Positions 1-10,212 of a DNA stretch of 64,000 nt are shown here, one piece after another; the first letter of the stretch is position 1, and the number at the start of each line of letters is the position of its first letter. The notes beneath the pieces are model-generated. The model was not told the DNA's origin, made no database searches, and saw nothing but the letters and a program-made list of their open reading frames with translations. Source of the stretch: Pontibacter qinzhouensis (GTDB lineage Bacteria; Bacteroidota; Bacteroidia; Cytophagales; Hymenobacteraceae); the NCBI RefSeq assembly GCF_008017455.1, contig NZ_VRTY01000020.1, positions 1 to 64,000 of the forward strand. Reading direction: 5' to 3'. A program made the position numbers and the translations under genes.

Positions 1-245
1 CAAAAGGATGGTGGCCGCTCCTCCACATCCCTATAAAATGGTTATTGCTTAAGTGCCTAATTCAATAAAAGAAATAGCCGTTGCATATAGGGATTTGTGC
101 CGCATTTTATTAGTTGATTTTAAGAGGTTTATGCCTATAATTTCTTTTGTTAAGAAACATGATAAGTGTCAGGTTTAGGCAGGTTAAATTAAAGTTTTTT
201 ATACCGAAAATAATATTATATTTACTTATAGAAATGGGGGTAGCT

Positions 246-929
246 ATGAAGTGGTCGTTTGTGATTCAACAGAAATTAAAGATAGCCGCACTGCTTGGCT
301 GTCTGATTGTGATGGTGCTGCTGGCAAACTTTATGTGGAACAGGCATATGGGCAGCATGAACAAGTCGTTTACCTCTATTTACAACGACAGGCTCATACC
401 TGCCACAGCCATCGTATACCTGACAGAGCACCTCTATACCAAGCGGTTGTTAATGGAGCGCTATCTGCTCATAACAGACGCTGAACCAGAGGCAGCACTC
501 ATAGAGCAAATGCAGTGGCGCAACCGCCAGGTCGACTCTCTGCTTCATCATTTCGAAAGCACCTACCTGGTTAAACAGGAATCGATCAGTTTGTCTGGTT
601 TTAAAAATAAGGTGGAGGAGTACGTGCAGATGGAGCATGCCATTCTGGCCCTCAGCCATAGACAAGGCAGAGCAGCCGGCATGCAACTGTTTGAGCAGGA
701 GGGGAAGGCTGTATTTGAGTGCACGATAAAACACCTGCACGAATTAACCAAAATTCAGTCAGACGTAGGCAAGGAGCTTGTGGGCGACTCGCAGCATATT
801 GTGTCCAGCACTAACATTTTGTCGAGCCTGGAGGTGGGGCTGGTCCTGGTCATAGGGCTAATCGTGCAGGTACTGATTGTTTCTTCCAGAATGGTGAACC
901 TGAAGAACAAGAACTTTAATCTGAACTGA
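246..929 (+). CDS. Membrane protein with MCP-type four-helix-bundle sensor domain
   Basis: The protein has a membrane segment near its start, a charged helical stretch of about 160 residues, and a second membrane segment near its end with a short cytoplasmic tail. This is the layout of the periplasmic four-helix-bundle ligand-binding domain of chemoreceptors. No HAMP, kinase or MCP signalling domain follows, so the protein senses without its own output domain, or acts through a partner. I chose the ATG at 246, preceded by a G-rich stretch, because the protein then begins MKWSF directly before the first membrane helix. Frame-compatible ATGs at 147 and 234 would only add an unlikely N-terminal extension. 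It stands alone. The family assignment is fair; the function is unknown. Confidence 0.7.
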   Translation: MKWSFVIQQKLKIAALLGCLIVMVLLANFMWNRHMGSMNKSFTSIYNDRLIPATAIVYLTEHLYTKRLLMERYLLITDAEPEAALIEQMQWRNRQVDSLLHHFESTYLVKQESISLSGFKNKVEEYVQMEHAILALSHRQGRAAGMQLFEQEGKAVFECTIKHLHELTKIQSDVGKELVGDSQHIVSSTNILSSLEVGLVLVIGLIVQVLIVSSRMVNLKNKNFNLN

Positions 930-958
930 TGAGGAGGTGCTGGTCTTTCTGTAAATCA

Positions 959-1015
959 AATTATTTGAATGAAAATAGCCTTCCAAAGCGAATTGGCCCT
1001 AAATTAGTCAAGGGT
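959..1015 (+). repeat. 57-bp intergenic repeat, copy 1
   Basis: Starts AATTATT and ends AAGGGT, with CCTTCCAAAG in the middle. It lies in a convergent gap and its AAGGGT end faces the GH28 gene, with the terminator hairpin between them. Confidence 0.85.
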
Positions 1016-1032
1016 AAATAGGCAGATAGTAC

Positions 1033-1079
1033 AAAAAAAGGTTCCTGCTTCAGTCTGATCTGAAGCAGGAACCTTTTTT
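1033..1079. terminator. Bidirectional intrinsic terminator
   Basis: A perfect stem of about 20 bp (arms 1033-1053 and 1060-1079) with a 6-nt loop is bordered by A-runs on one side and T-runs on the other. It lies between two convergent genes and can serve both. Confidence 0.9.
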
Positions 1080-1101
1080 ATAGATGTTTATCTCTAGAAA
1101 A

Positions 1102-2781
1102 TTATTCTTTTTGCCAGCTGGTGCTTTGCCAGCCTGTCGGCTTTTCCGGAGTGGTGTCTTTAAACCGGATATTTTCAGATAAATCGCCTTCTATTTTAGG
1201 AACAAGCTGGTTGCCTGGTACCTTAAACCGAACGTTTTCGAACAGGATGTTCCGCCCGTCCAGCACCTCGATCAGGGAGTCCTGGGCCTGCACCTCAATA
1301 TTCCGGAGGGTGATATCTTTGGCATCGCGGGCAATAAAGAGACCTTTAGAGGTAACTTGTGCATTCTCGATGAGCAGGTTCGTCATAGGGGTTTCGGGTA
1401 TGCCTTTTATTTTTACAAAGTAATCGGCTTTCTCCACGATAATGTCGCGGGCTGTAATGTTTTTATAGCTGGGCGTGAGGGCATTTATCTCGCGTGCCGG
1501 CATACGGTCGGCCAGTTCGCCTACGTAGGTTCGGCTGCCGAGCATATCCCAATGGAAGGCATCGTTCCGCAGGTTCATTCTGATGCGCTCGTAGTGCAGG
1601 TTGTCGCCGCCACCGCCTCTTGGCCTGCGCGTTTTAAACCGTATGCCCACGCCTGTATCGTCGAACACGCAATCGTGCACGTAGAGGTTCCTGATCATGC
1701 CGGCTGTTTCGCTGCCAGTTGTAATGCCGCCGTGGCCTTCGCGGGCGAGGCAGTAACGCACCACCACATTCTCGGTCGGTTTGTTCACACGCATACCATC
1801 TTCGGCCCTTCCTGCCTTCATGGTAAAGCAGTCGTCGCCGCAGCTCAGGGTGCAGTACTCAATCAGCACATTCCTCGACGACTCAATATCGATGCCATCG
1901 CCACGCGGTATGCCAACCGAGTTTACCGTTACACCTCTTATAATAACACCATCGCAATAAACAGGCACAATGTTCCAGAAAGGAGTGCGCTCCAGCGTAA
2001 TGCCTTCTATATACACGTTCTTGCAGTTAATAGGCGAGATAAACATCGGCAGGAAAATGAACTCGTCGTTGTAGCCTTCGTACACGCGCTCCGCAACCGG
2101 TTTGTCATGCGGCACCACTTTCTCGATCACGTCTACTTCCATCACCCGTTTCCGTAGCTCCGAGTCCAGTGCCGGGCCAACAAGTTTGCCTTTGCCGGTT
2201 ACGGCAATGTTTTCCTGGCCGTTGGCATAAATACAGGCTCCCAACGACATTACCTCTATGCCCTCGTTGCGGGTAAACACGGCTGGCCGGTAATCTCTTA
2301 TCTCACCACTGAAATGTAGTTCCGCACCTTCTTCGAGTAAAAGGTTCACGTTACTTTTCAGACTGATGCGGCCCGTTTTCCAGATACCTGCCGGAATGCG
2401 TGCCGTTCCTCCTCCTTTCTGGTGCACCTCGTCTATGGTTGCCTGAATCTCGGTGGTGGTGATTCGGTCTGTTTTTGCGCCGCGCTCGGTAATACTGATG
2501 CTTAGTTCAGGAAAGGTCGGCTTCTTGAATTGGGGCATATCGAAAGGTGCCGTAACCGGAGCAATAGTATCTGGCAGCATGGTAGCGCCAACCTGGTCTA
2601 TGGTGGGTACACGCTCTGCCCAGTTACCGGCAGCTGCCGACTTCTCGGCCTTCTCGGAGGTGCCCGAGCAGGCTGCCACCAGAGAACAAAGCACCAATAA
2701 AAGGAATTGCCTGAAGCCCGGCCAGGCGAAAGTAATAGTTGCAGGACGCTTACCTGCACCTGCGCTTTGTTCTTTTATCAT
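1102..2781 (-). CDS. GH28 polygalacturonase-type glycoside hydrolase, lipoprotein
   Basis: This is a right-handed beta-helix pectin hydrolase of family GH28, which cleaves galacturonan or rhamnogalacturonan linkages. A hydrophobic signal ends in a lipobox with Cys at about residue 38, so the enzyme is probably lipid-anchored. The family's catalytic motifs are present: GDGID near residue 294, GDD near 315, GHGG near 349 and an RFK motif near 381. At 559 residues it has only a short N-terminal addition to the core. It is a single-gene unit upstream of, and divergent from, susC/susD pair 1, consistent with a role in supplying oligosaccharides to that importer. Exact substrate (homogalacturonan or a rhamnogalacturonan) cannot be read from the sequence. 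Confidence 0.92.
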   Translation of the reverse strand: MIKEQSAGAGKRPATITFAWPGFRQFLLLVLCSLVAACSGTSEKAEKSAAAGNWAERVPTIDQVGATMLPDTIAPVTAPFDMPQFKKPTFPELSISITERGAKTDRITTTEIQATIDEVHQKGGGTARIPAGIWKTGRISLKSNVNLLLEEGAELHFSGEIRDYRPAVFTRNEGIEVMSLGACIYANGQENIAVTGKGKLVGPALDSELRKRVMEVDVIEKVVPHDKPVAERVYEGYNDEFIFLPMFISPINCKNVYIEGITLERTPFWNIVPVYCDGVIIRGVTVNSVGIPRGDGIDIESSRNVLIEYCTLSCGDDCFTMKAGRAEDGMRVNKPTENVVVRYCLAREGHGGITTGSETAGMIRNLYVHDCVFDDTGVGIRFKTRRPRGGGGDNLHYERIRMNLRNDAFHWDMLGSRTYVGELADRMPAREINALTPSYKNITARDIIVEKADYFVKIKGIPETPMTNLLIENAQVTSKGLFIARDAKDITLRNIEVQAQDSLIEVLDGRNILFENVRFKVPGNQLVPKIEGDLSENIRFKDTTPEKPTGWQSTSWQKE

Positions 2782-3248
2782 GATACAGAGAGAATATAAT
2801 AGCAGTTTAAATTAAGATGCTTTTGTAGTTATTGGCTTCGTGGAAGACTTGGCTTTTCTTAAGAACAAGAGTTTTTGAAAAGAAGCTATAAGTTGATGTT
2901 TTAGCTGCATTTCGGCAGGTGCCTTGCCTGTCGGGTAAGTGCCCTTTGCTGCCTGGCTAACCCTGCGAAAAATAATTTTAGTACACTTCCAGCAGCTTCA
3001 GACTTTTAAAATTTTACGGTATTAGCAGACCGGGTTCAGGTTTCGTTGTAAAACAGACACTTAATTTGGCAAACAGATATAAATTTAAGATTATTTTCGT
3101 TCTAAGTTTGTTTACTTACAAACATAATATTTATAAATAAATAAAAAAACAGGCAGGTTTTAGAAATATGTAATATATTTACTCTCAGAATCAGGCAAGG
3201 CAAATAGGCTTGTTTGAGTTCAGAATGCAGATTTTACTACAAAACGGG

Positions 3249-3262
3249 TGCTAACATTAGTT
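3249..3262. promoter_or_regulatory. Candidate operator dyad, site A (TGCTAACATTAGTT)
   Basis: Matches the AACTAA-CA-TTAGTT palindrome seen perfectly at 33209 except for the first two bases. It lies in the control region upstream of susC 1. The regulator is unknown. Confidence 0.4.
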
Positions 3263-3630
3263 AGTTAATAGAGCCTGAGTTCGCCGTTAGTGGAGTACAA
3301 ATGTTTTCAAGATGGTTGGTAGGCACAGGTATTGGTTTGTAAAGCGGCTACAGTCAGGTTATTTATTATCTGACGGTTTATCATAAATAAACGAAAGCAA
3401 AGAAGTTGCCATGTAGCTGGAGGCAGGGTTGTACAACTATTTTTTTGTTCTGTTTTTTATAACAAATGATAGTTTGACTTCTGATACTTAGGTATTTGCG
3501 GCCTTCGGAAGCCAGGTGTTACTATAGAGAGCCACATGTGGAGCAGGCAATAGAAGCGTGTGTTTAAACACGATAAAATATAGTTTGCTTCGGAAATAGG
3601 ATTTTGAGGAATTGATAAGGTGTGAATTTT

Positions 3631-3644
3631 AACAAACACTAGTT
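3631..3644. promoter_or_regulatory. Weak candidate operator dyad, site E (AACAAACACTAGTT)
   Basis: A weaker match to the same palindrome (11 of 14 bases), 268 bp before the susC 1 start codon. Supported only by similarity to the other sites. Confidence 0.25.
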
Positions 3645-3912
3645 TAAGAGTGCTGAAGGAGGTGATGTAGCTAGTAAAGATGGGTACGATGTGCAATTTA
3701 ACAGAAGGGTGAAATGGCAGAAGGATGCAACCAGGCATGCTGCTGTTGTTTTACCTTATAATAGTTTCAGGCAGTGTGGAGGAAGTAGTAACCAGGCTCG
3801 GGATAAACAACAGCAAGTGTAAAAAACTCTTAATTCTTACTCAGAGCAGCAGAAGAACAGAAACGATTAATTAATGACTACATACTATTCTATAACTTTT
3901 AACACATTCTAA

Positions 3913-6900
3913 ATGAAAAACTCAATATCAAAAGATTTGAGATTTATTCTCATACTTCCACTCTTCCTTTTGTGCGTCGTGGGGGCGTTTGCACAAGGCA
4001 TGGTGGTGCGAGGAACTGTAGTAGACGAATCTAATCAGGGTTTGCCGGGCGTAACCGTTCTCGTAAAAGGCACAACAACAGGGGCTGCCACTGGCCTCGA
4101 TGGCGAATTTACAATAAACGTACCAAGCGGAAATGCTGTTTTAGTAGTGTCTTATGTAGGTTTCCAGACGCAGGAAATTGCTGTAAACAATAGAGCCACT
4201 ATTAATATTACCATGGCAACAGACAGCAAAGTGCTAGACGAGGTGGTGGTTGTTGGGTATGGCACCGTGAAAAGAAGAGATTTGACAGGTTCTGTTTATT
4301 CTGTGAAATCAGATGAAATTGTACAGATTCCTACGCATAGCCCAATAGAAGCGATCCAGGGTAGAGTGCCTGGGGCTGACATTACCCGCGGTTCTGGTGC
4401 GCCAGGCTCAAACCCTACCATTACGCTGCGTGGTAACAGGTCTATTGCTGGCAGAGATGACTTAGCCTCCAGAAATGCGCCTCTATATATTATAGATGGT
4501 TTCCAGGGTGGAAATATAAACGACCTGAACCCAAACGACATCGAGTCGATTGAGGTGCTGAAAGATGCTTCTGCTACCGCCATTTATGGTGCTATGGGAG
4601 CAAATGGTGTTATTATTGTAACCACTAAAAAAGGCGCTGAAGGAAAAGCACGCGTTTCTTATGATGGCTACTATGGCGTAACGCAATACAATTTTCCGAA
4701 GTCCAGAACCGGGCAGGATTACATCCAGTTAAGAAGAGAGGCTGCTCGCACCATTGGTTTATGGAACAGCGAAGCCGATGATGCCAGAATTTTTGACGGA
4801 CCAGGAGAGTGGGATGCCGTGCAGGCCGGGCAGTGGGTAGACTGGCTGGATTTAGTGAAGGAGAACGGTACGCAGCAAAACCATGCTCTAACGGTAAGAG
4901 CCGGAACCGAGAAAACCAAAGTATTCGCTTCGGCAGGTTATTTCAGAGAAGAAGGTATGCTGCGAAACAGCGACTTTACCCGCTACAACCTCCGTTTAAA
5001 CTTAGACCAGCAGCTGAGTTCATGGGCTAAAGTAGGTGTTTTAAGCCAGGTAACGCAATCACAACAGAATCAGCGTAGAAACCCCTTGTCACAAGCCTTG
5101 ACTATTAGTCCACTTGGTGTGCCTTACAATGAAGATGGAAGTATTCGTCAGTTTCCATTACCGGATGGTACTACTATTAGCCCACTCGCCGACGAAAGAA
5201 CAGACTTTATCGCTCGTAACAACACGCTAAGAACAAGTGTTTTAGCAAATGCCTTTGTGGAGCTGACTCCTTTGAAAGGCCTTTCTTTCAGGTCTAGCTT
5301 TGGTACTAACATTGCCCTGAGCAGACAAGGTATTTTCGATGATGCTACTTCTATAAACCGGGCTAATACCAGAGTTTCTCAAGCCTCGTCTGAAACGCGT
5401 TATGGCAGAAACCTGAACTGGGACAACGTGCTGAGTTACACAAGAGACTTTGGTGGTCATAATGTTACCATTACAGGTATTACAAGTTATATCCAGTCCG
5501 ACGAAGACAGGCTGTTTGCCCAAGGACAGGGGCAGCTTGTAGCTTCGCAACTATACTATGGCTTAGATGCTACCAACACTGCTACTACGCGGCCTATTAG
5601 CTCTCCTTTTATTGGTTCAAAAAACCTGGCTTATGCCGGTCGTTTAAACTATAACTACAAAAGCCGCTACCTGTTAACCGTAACTGGCCGTTACGATGGT
5701 GCCTCCCGCCTGGCTCCTGGCAATAAATGGGACTTTTTCCCATCTGTAGCACTAGGCTGGAACATAAGCGAAGAGGCCTTTATGCAAGGTGTAGAGCAGG
5801 TAACCAACCTTAAACTACGTGCTAGCTACGGTGTTGCCGGTAACTACAGCATCAGCCCTTACGGAACACAAAGCCTACTGGTAGCCAACCAAAGGTATAT
5901 GGGCTTCGGAGAAATAGCAGCACCTGCCTATTATTTCAGCGAACTGGTAGGTAACCCGAACCTGGGTTGGGAAAAGTCGGCCACTACAAATTTTGGTTTT
6001 GACTTAGGCTTGTTCAATAACAGAATAGCTGCCATTGTGGATGTTTACGATACCAAAACAACCGATATCCTTTACCCAAGAACGCTGCCTACTTCTACAG
6101 GTGTAACACGTGTGAATGAGAACATAGCTGCTACCAGAAACAGAGGTATAGAGGTTGCGCTTACTACGCATAACATCCAGACCAACGACTTCTCCTGGTC
6201 TACTACTTTCTCCTTTACCAGGAACAAAGAAGAAATTACAGAGTTGATCGATGGAACAGATATTATCACCAATGAAACAACTTCCCTGTTAATTGGTCGC
6301 CCGGTTTCGTCTTTCTACACTTATAAACTCTTGGGCATCTGGCAGGCTAACGAGGCCGATGAAGCAGCCAGATACAGTGTTGGTAACTACCAGTTTCAGC
6401 CAGGAGACATTAAAGTGGCAGATTTGAACGGAGACTTCATTATTAATGCGGATGACCTCGGTTACATAGGTTCTACTGTTCCTCAGTGGTTAGGTGGTAT
6501 TCAGAACAACTTCAAGTACAAAGCTTTTGATCTTGGTGTTTACCTGTTTGCACGCTTTGGACAAACCATTAACGCAGAATTCCTAGGTCGCTTCAATCCA
6601 TCCGGAACAGGCAATGGTCCGGAGATTGCAAATTACTGGACACCAGAGAATCCTTCTAATGATTTTCCGCGCCCGAGAAGAGGATCAAGTTTAAATAACT
6701 ACGTGGGTTATACCGGTTATCAGGCACTGAATTTTGTAGATGGATCGTATTTCAAAATCAGGAACGTAACACTAGGGTATACTTTGCCTAAAACCATAAG
6801 CCAGCGGGTTAAGTTAGAAAACCTGCGTGTTTATGCCACGGCTTCTAATCCCTTAGTCGTTTCAAGGCACCATCTGCTAAGAAACTACGATCCTGAAGGA

Positions 6901-6963
6901 GGCGGTTCGGAGTCTAATCCATTGAGCAGACAGATTGTGTTTGGTGTTAATGTTGGTTTTTAG
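3913..6963 (+). CDS. SusC/RagA-type TonB-dependent outer-membrane transporter 1
   Basis: This protein imports oligosaccharides across the outer membrane with TonB energy. It starts with a signal peptide ending near AFAQG, followed by a carboxypeptidase-regulatory-like beta-sandwich (about residues 30-105) ending in the SusC-type sequence DEVVVVGYGT. The plug domain follows (about 115-230) and then a long beta-barrel ending in VGF, with an aromatic last residue as in outer-membrane proteins. At 1016 residues it has normal SusC length and lacks the N-terminal extension used for anti-sigma signalling. The partner susD starts 124 bp downstream. Neighbouring pectinolytic genes suggest a pectic oligosaccharide cargo. 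Confidence 0.95.
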   Translation: MKNSISKDLRFILILPLFLLCVVGAFAQGMVVRGTVVDESNQGLPGVTVLVKGTTTGAATGLDGEFTINVPSGNAVLVVSYVGFQTQEIAVNNRATINITMATDSKVLDEVVVVGYGTVKRRDLTGSVYSVKSDEIVQIPTHSPIEAIQGRVPGADITRGSGAPGSNPTITLRGNRSIAGRDDLASRNAPLYIIDGFQGGNINDLNPNDIESIEVLKDASATAIYGAMGANGVIIVTTKKGAEGKARVSYDGYYGVTQYNFPKSRTGQDYIQLRREAARTIGLWNSEADDARIFDGPGEWDAVQAGQWVDWLDLVKENGTQQNHALTVRAGTEKTKVFASAGYFREEGMLRNSDFTRYNLRLNLDQQLSSWAKVGVLSQVTQSQQNQRRNPLSQALTISPLGVPYNEDGSIRQFPLPDGTTISPLADERTDFIARNNTLRTSVLANAFVELTPLKGLSFRSSFGTNIALSRQGIFDDATSINRANTRVSQASSETRYGRNLNWDNVLSYTRDFGGHNVTITGITSYIQSDEDRLFAQGQGQLVASQLYYGLDATNTATTRPISSPFIGSKNLAYAGRLNYNYKSRYLLTVTGRYDGASRLAPGNKWDFFPSVALGWNISEEAFMQGVEQVTNLKLRASYGVAGNYSISPYGTQSLLVANQRYMGFGEIAAPAYYFSELVGNPNLGWEKSATTNFGFDLGLFNNRIAAIVDVYDTKTTDILYPRTLPTSTGVTRVNENIAATRNRGIEVALTTHNIQTNDFSWSTTFSFTRNKEEITELIDGTDIITNETTSLLIGRPVSSFYTYKLLGIWQANEADEAARYSVGNYQFQPGDIKVADLNGDFIINADDLGYIGSTVPQWLGGIQNNFKYKAFDLGVYLFARFGQTINAEFLGRFNPSGTGNGPEIANYWTPENPSNDFPRPRRGSSLNNYVGYTGYQALNFVDGSYFKIRNVTLGYTLPKTISQRVKLENLRVYATASNPLVVSRHHLLRNYDPEGGGSESNPLSRQIVFGVNVGF

Positions 6964-7087
6964 TGACTAGTCTGGTTAATCTGAATTTAAGCGGCAGAAA
7001 GCTTATATGTAATACTAATAAGCTTCTCCTGTTTAGAATGAAGGCAAATACAGTAGTTTCATTTTTAATAAAAGGATTTTCTTTAAG

Positions 7088-8815
7088 ATGATACAAATAA
7101 ATAAATTCAAGCTACTGCCCATTATGGCAGCGGCCTTTGTTGTGGGGCTTACATCTTGCGACCTGGATGAATATAACCCATCTGGCGCAACAGCAGACGA
7201 AATCTGGTCTACACCGGAAGGCTTTGTGACCAACGTGAATGCAGCCTATTCGGAGCAGCGCTCCTGGTACGGGAAAGAAGACGGCATTTTTATGTCGGAA
7301 ACCGGTACTGATTTGTGGTTTAACCGCGACAAAAACACCTACGCTGGTCAGTTAACACAGTATGCGGGCCTGAACAGTTTGCAAGGTAACCCAAACAGGG
7401 CAGCCTGGAACTTAGTGTGGCCGGCTATTAACCTCTGTAATGCTGGTATCAACAGAATTGAAGATGCCGGTTTTACAGACGAGGTGCAGAAAAACAGGCG
7501 TTTAGGTGAGCTTAAGTTTTTGAGAGCCTTCTATTACTGGCATGTGGTAGAAACCTGGGGTGGCGTAATGTTGCGTACCGAGGAAACCCAAGGCCCTTTG
7601 TTAACAGCAAGCAGAAGCCCTGTGGAGGCTTTCTATTCAATTATTATTGAAGACCTGCTGGAAGCAGAAAAGTTCCTGCCTGCGCAAAGTGGCTGGGGAA
7701 ATGAGTATAGCAGAGCCAGTAATAAATCAGCGAAAGGTTTGTTGGCACGAGCATACCTGACAAGGGCAGCTTATGCTACAGGTGGAGAAAAAGAGGAGTT
7801 CCTGAGGTTGGCAGCTGAAAAGGCGAAAGAAGTAATCGACAACAAAGCGGCACTTGAAGTTGACTTGTATGCAACTTATGCGGAAATGTGGGACCCAAGG
7901 AACAACAAGCGCAATAGAGAAGCATTGTACATAGTAAGTAATTCTGCTGAAAACCCAACACTCAATTACGATTTAAACGTTGGAAACAGGTTATATCAGT
8001 TTTGGCAAACTCGTTACAACGGGCTCCCGGGATTGGTGCAGGACCTCAACTATGGCTTCGAAGGTAACAGACGCTTGATGCCTACACTTGCTTTCCTGGA
8101 TATGTTTAACGAGGAGAACGACACCCGATATGAAGTATCTTTTCAGGAAGCTTGGATCGCAAATTCAAACTATACCTGGACAGCAGGCGACGCTGCCACA
8201 TATGATAAAGATCCGAGTATAGTTGGGCGGCAGATAAGAGCTGGCATCGATACAGCCCTCTATATCACTAAAAAGCAGCTGACAGGAGAAAGAAGAAAGC
8301 CGTTTGTAGCCCTTGACAGAGACAGTGTTTATTTGCCAAACAATTCCATCAGGAACGGTAACCTGTATGTGAACTTTAGAAAGTTCAGAGATCCGGACCG
8401 TGAATTTGCCAACACACAATCTGGTTTTAAAGATGTTATTGTGATGCGTCTGGCAGAAATGTATTTAATTGCAGCAGAAGCAGAATTCGGTTTAGGACGC
8501 CCTGACTTAGCAGCAAATTATATTAATGTATTACGTACCCGGGCTGCTAAACCGGATAAAGTGGCCGAGATGCAGGTAACCTCAGATATGATTACCTTAG
8601 ACTTTATTTTAGATGAGCGTGCCCGTGAGTTAGCTGGTGAACACCTGCGTTGGTTCGACCTGAAGCGTACCGGCAAACTGGTGGAGCGTGTAAGAAGGCT
8701 GAACCCAGACATTACCCAAATTCAGGATCATCATGTGCTTCGCCCAATCCGTCAGGAAGAGCTGAACGCGCTGTTAAATGGCGAAGAATTCGGTCAGAAC
8801 CCCGGCTATAATTAA
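7088..8815 (+). CDS. SusD/RagB-type surface glycan-binding lipoprotein 1
   Basis: This is the surface lipoprotein that caps the SusC barrel and captures oligosaccharides. The signal peptide ends in a lipobox, LTSC, with Cys at about residue 24. The helical TPR-like core typical of SusD follows, including ELKFLRAFYYW near residue 140 and the C-terminal RARELAGEHLRWFDLKR region, both characteristic of the family. At 575 residues the length is normal. It follows susC 1 in the same direction and a terminator hairpin lies just after it, so the two form one unit. Confidence 0.95.
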   Translation: MIQINKFKLLPIMAAAFVVGLTSCDLDEYNPSGATADEIWSTPEGFVTNVNAAYSEQRSWYGKEDGIFMSETGTDLWFNRDKNTYAGQLTQYAGLNSLQGNPNRAAWNLVWPAINLCNAGINRIEDAGFTDEVQKNRRLGELKFLRAFYYWHVVETWGGVMLRTEETQGPLLTASRSPVEAFYSIIIEDLLEAEKFLPAQSGWGNEYSRASNKSAKGLLARAYLTRAAYATGGEKEEFLRLAAEKAKEVIDNKAALEVDLYATYAEMWDPRNNKRNREALYIVSNSAENPTLNYDLNVGNRLYQFWQTRYNGLPGLVQDLNYGFEGNRRLMPTLAFLDMFNEENDTRYEVSFQEAWIANSNYTWTAGDAATYDKDPSIVGRQIRAGIDTALYITKKQLTGERRKPFVALDRDSVYLPNNSIRNGNLYVNFRKFRDPDREFANTQSGFKDVIVMRLAEMYLIAAEAEFGLGRPDLAANYINVLRTRAAKPDKVAEMQVTSDMITLDFILDERARELAGEHLRWFDLKRTGKLVERVRRLNPDITQIQDHHVLRPIRQEELNALLNGEEFGQNPGYN

Positions 8816-8836
8816 GATTTAATTTTTAGCTCGATT

Positions 8837-8873
8837 ACAAGAAAGGCACCTCATCGGGTGCCTTTCTTGTTTT
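8837..8873 (+). terminator. Intrinsic terminator after susD 1
   Basis: A perfect 14-bp stem (8837-8850 with 8857-8870) around a 6-nt loop is followed by a short T-run. It lies 21 bp past the susD stop codon. Confidence 0.85.
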
Positions 8874-8883
8874 AATGCTCACC

Positions 8884-8941
8884 AATTATTCTAATGAAAA
8901 TACCCTTCCGAAGGTAAAAAGACCATTAGGGTGCCAAGGGT
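8884..8941 (+). repeat. 57-bp intergenic repeat, copy 2
   Basis: 58 bp long, starts AATTATTCTAATG and ends AAGGGT. The AAGGGT end lies 5 bp from the stop codon of the minus-strand AraC gene, so in that transcript the element begins right after the stop. Confidence 0.85.
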
Positions 8942-8946
8942 TGCTG

Positions 8947-9825
8947 CTACACCACCTCCGCTTTCAGGTATTGCCGCTTGTACTCCAGTGGCGTGGTGCC
9001 CATAACTTTTTTAAAGTGGCGGTAAAAGTTCGATACATTGTTAAACCCACATGAAAAGCAGATTACTTCCGTCGACTGTTTATCCTCGATGAGGGCGCGG
9101 CAGGCATGGCTAATCCGGATCTCAGTCAGGAAATCGTTGTAGGTTTTTTTCGTCATGATCTTGAAGTAGCGGCAAAAGGAAGTAACGCTGAGGTTGGCGA
9201 TCGAGGCGATTTCTACAAGCGTAATGTCTTTGTCGAAGTTGGAGAGGGTGTAGGAGCAGACCTTGTTGAGCCGCTCTGTTTCCAGCTCGTTCGATTTGTA
9301 AAAAGCATGCGCTGATGTAATGTTATCTACTTCGTCGGTTTCGGCGAGTATGTTTAAAATAGAGAGCAGCACGATCAGGCGGTCCAGGTTTTTGGCCTCA
9401 ACGGCCTGGTGCATGAGTTTTGCCAGCTTTTCTTTGGCCTCTCCCTTTACGATCAGCCCTTTTTTAGCGCGTTCAAAAAGCTTCGGCAGCAGGTAGGCCT
9501 CCGGCAAATGTAAAATGTCGCGACCCAGGCAGTCGGGCAGAAACTGAATAACAATTGCCTCCACATCCAGCCCTGAGTTCTCCTGAAAATAGGCTTCGCG
9601 GCAGCGCCAGGTGTGGGGCAGGTTCTCGCCCAGCAAAACAATTTCGCCTGCTGAAAAATTATCGACCTGATCGCCTATAAAGCGCACACCTTCGCCTTTT
9701 ATAACATAATGCAGCTCCAGCTCCGGGTGGTAATGCCAAACGGTGCCAAAATTAGGTTGCTTATTGTGCCTGATGCTGAAAGAGCTTTGCAGCCCAACCG
9801 GTACTTTATGGAAATGAGGTTTCAT
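8947..9825 (-). CDS. AraC-family transcriptional regulator with cupin sensor domain
   Basis: The N-terminal half is a cupin-like beta-barrel with HYHPELELHYV, typical of sugar-sensing AraC regulators. The C-terminal 100 residues carry two helix-turn-helix motifs, including SVTSFCRYFKIMTKKTYNDF and the signature ending NVSNFYRHFKKVMGTTPLEYKR. I chose the ATG at 9825, giving MKPHFHKVP and 292 residues, because homologous sensors start close to this barrel; a further in-frame ATG at 9894 is possible. It lies between susC/D 1 and the divergent fucose isomerase operon and is a natural candidate to regulate one of them. Confidence 0.92.
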   Translation of the reverse strand: MKPHFHKVPVGLQSSFSIRHNKQPNFGTVWHYHPELELHYVIKGEGVRFIGDQVDNFSAGEIVLLGENLPHTWRCREAYFQENSGLDVEAIVIQFLPDCLGRDILHLPEAYLLPKLFERAKKGLIVKGEAKEKLAKLMHQAVEAKNLDRLIVLLSILNILAETDEVDNITSAHAFYKSNELETERLNKVCSYTLSNFDKDITLVEIASIANLSVTSFCRYFKIMTKKTYNDFLTEIRISHACRALIEDKQSTEVICFSCGFNNVSNFYRHFKKVMGTTPLEYKRQYLKAEVV

Positions 9826-10046
9826 GATAGGGTAATTTCTAGAACCGTGAAAATGCCTGGGGCTATAGCCTGCGACCTTAATCACGGTTTGCAATGGTTG
9901 ACTTGTTCAGGTTTAACAGAAGGAAAAATGTTAGAAAAGTAGATGTTAAAAGAAAGAGGCGCCAGCATTCCTGCTCCTGACTTTAATTCAGCGATTTCAG
10001 ACCATCTTATTTTAAAGTACAGAATTCTGCTTCCTACTGGATAACC

Positions 10047-10103
10047 AATTATTTAAATCAAAACCCCCTTCAGAAGGATTTTTATCAGAAACTCGTCAAG
10101 GGT
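10047..10103 (+). repeat. 57-bp intergenic repeat, copy 3
   Basis: 57 bp, AATTATTTAAATC to AAGGGT, with CCTTCAGAAGG in the middle. It lies between divergent genes; the AAGGGT end faces fucI. Confidence 0.8.
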
Positions 10104-10212
10104 CTGGCTTGCCTTTAGCCGGTAATAAACATCAGGTTAGTAAGCCGACTTTATTTTTTTATTTACCCAGCAAAAAGCGCCGCGACTAAGAACTCACCTC
10201 TCCTGCCAATGC

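Larger units (their letters stand above)
2782..3912. other. Divergent 1.1-kb intergenic region between GH28 and susC 1
   Basis: I see no convincing gene; a 93-codon frame at 3457-3738 on the minus strand has odd composition and no recognisable similarity. The stretch is AT-rich and must hold promoters for both flanking units. It contains two AACTAACATTAGTT-like dyads (listed separately) but no copy of the 57-bp repeat, which is an exception among the large gaps here. Confidence 0.6.

Noticed and set aside
3457-3738. 93-codon frame on the minus strand
   Set aside because: It lies in a promoter-rich gap, its composition is unlike a protein, and it has no recognisable motif or start context.
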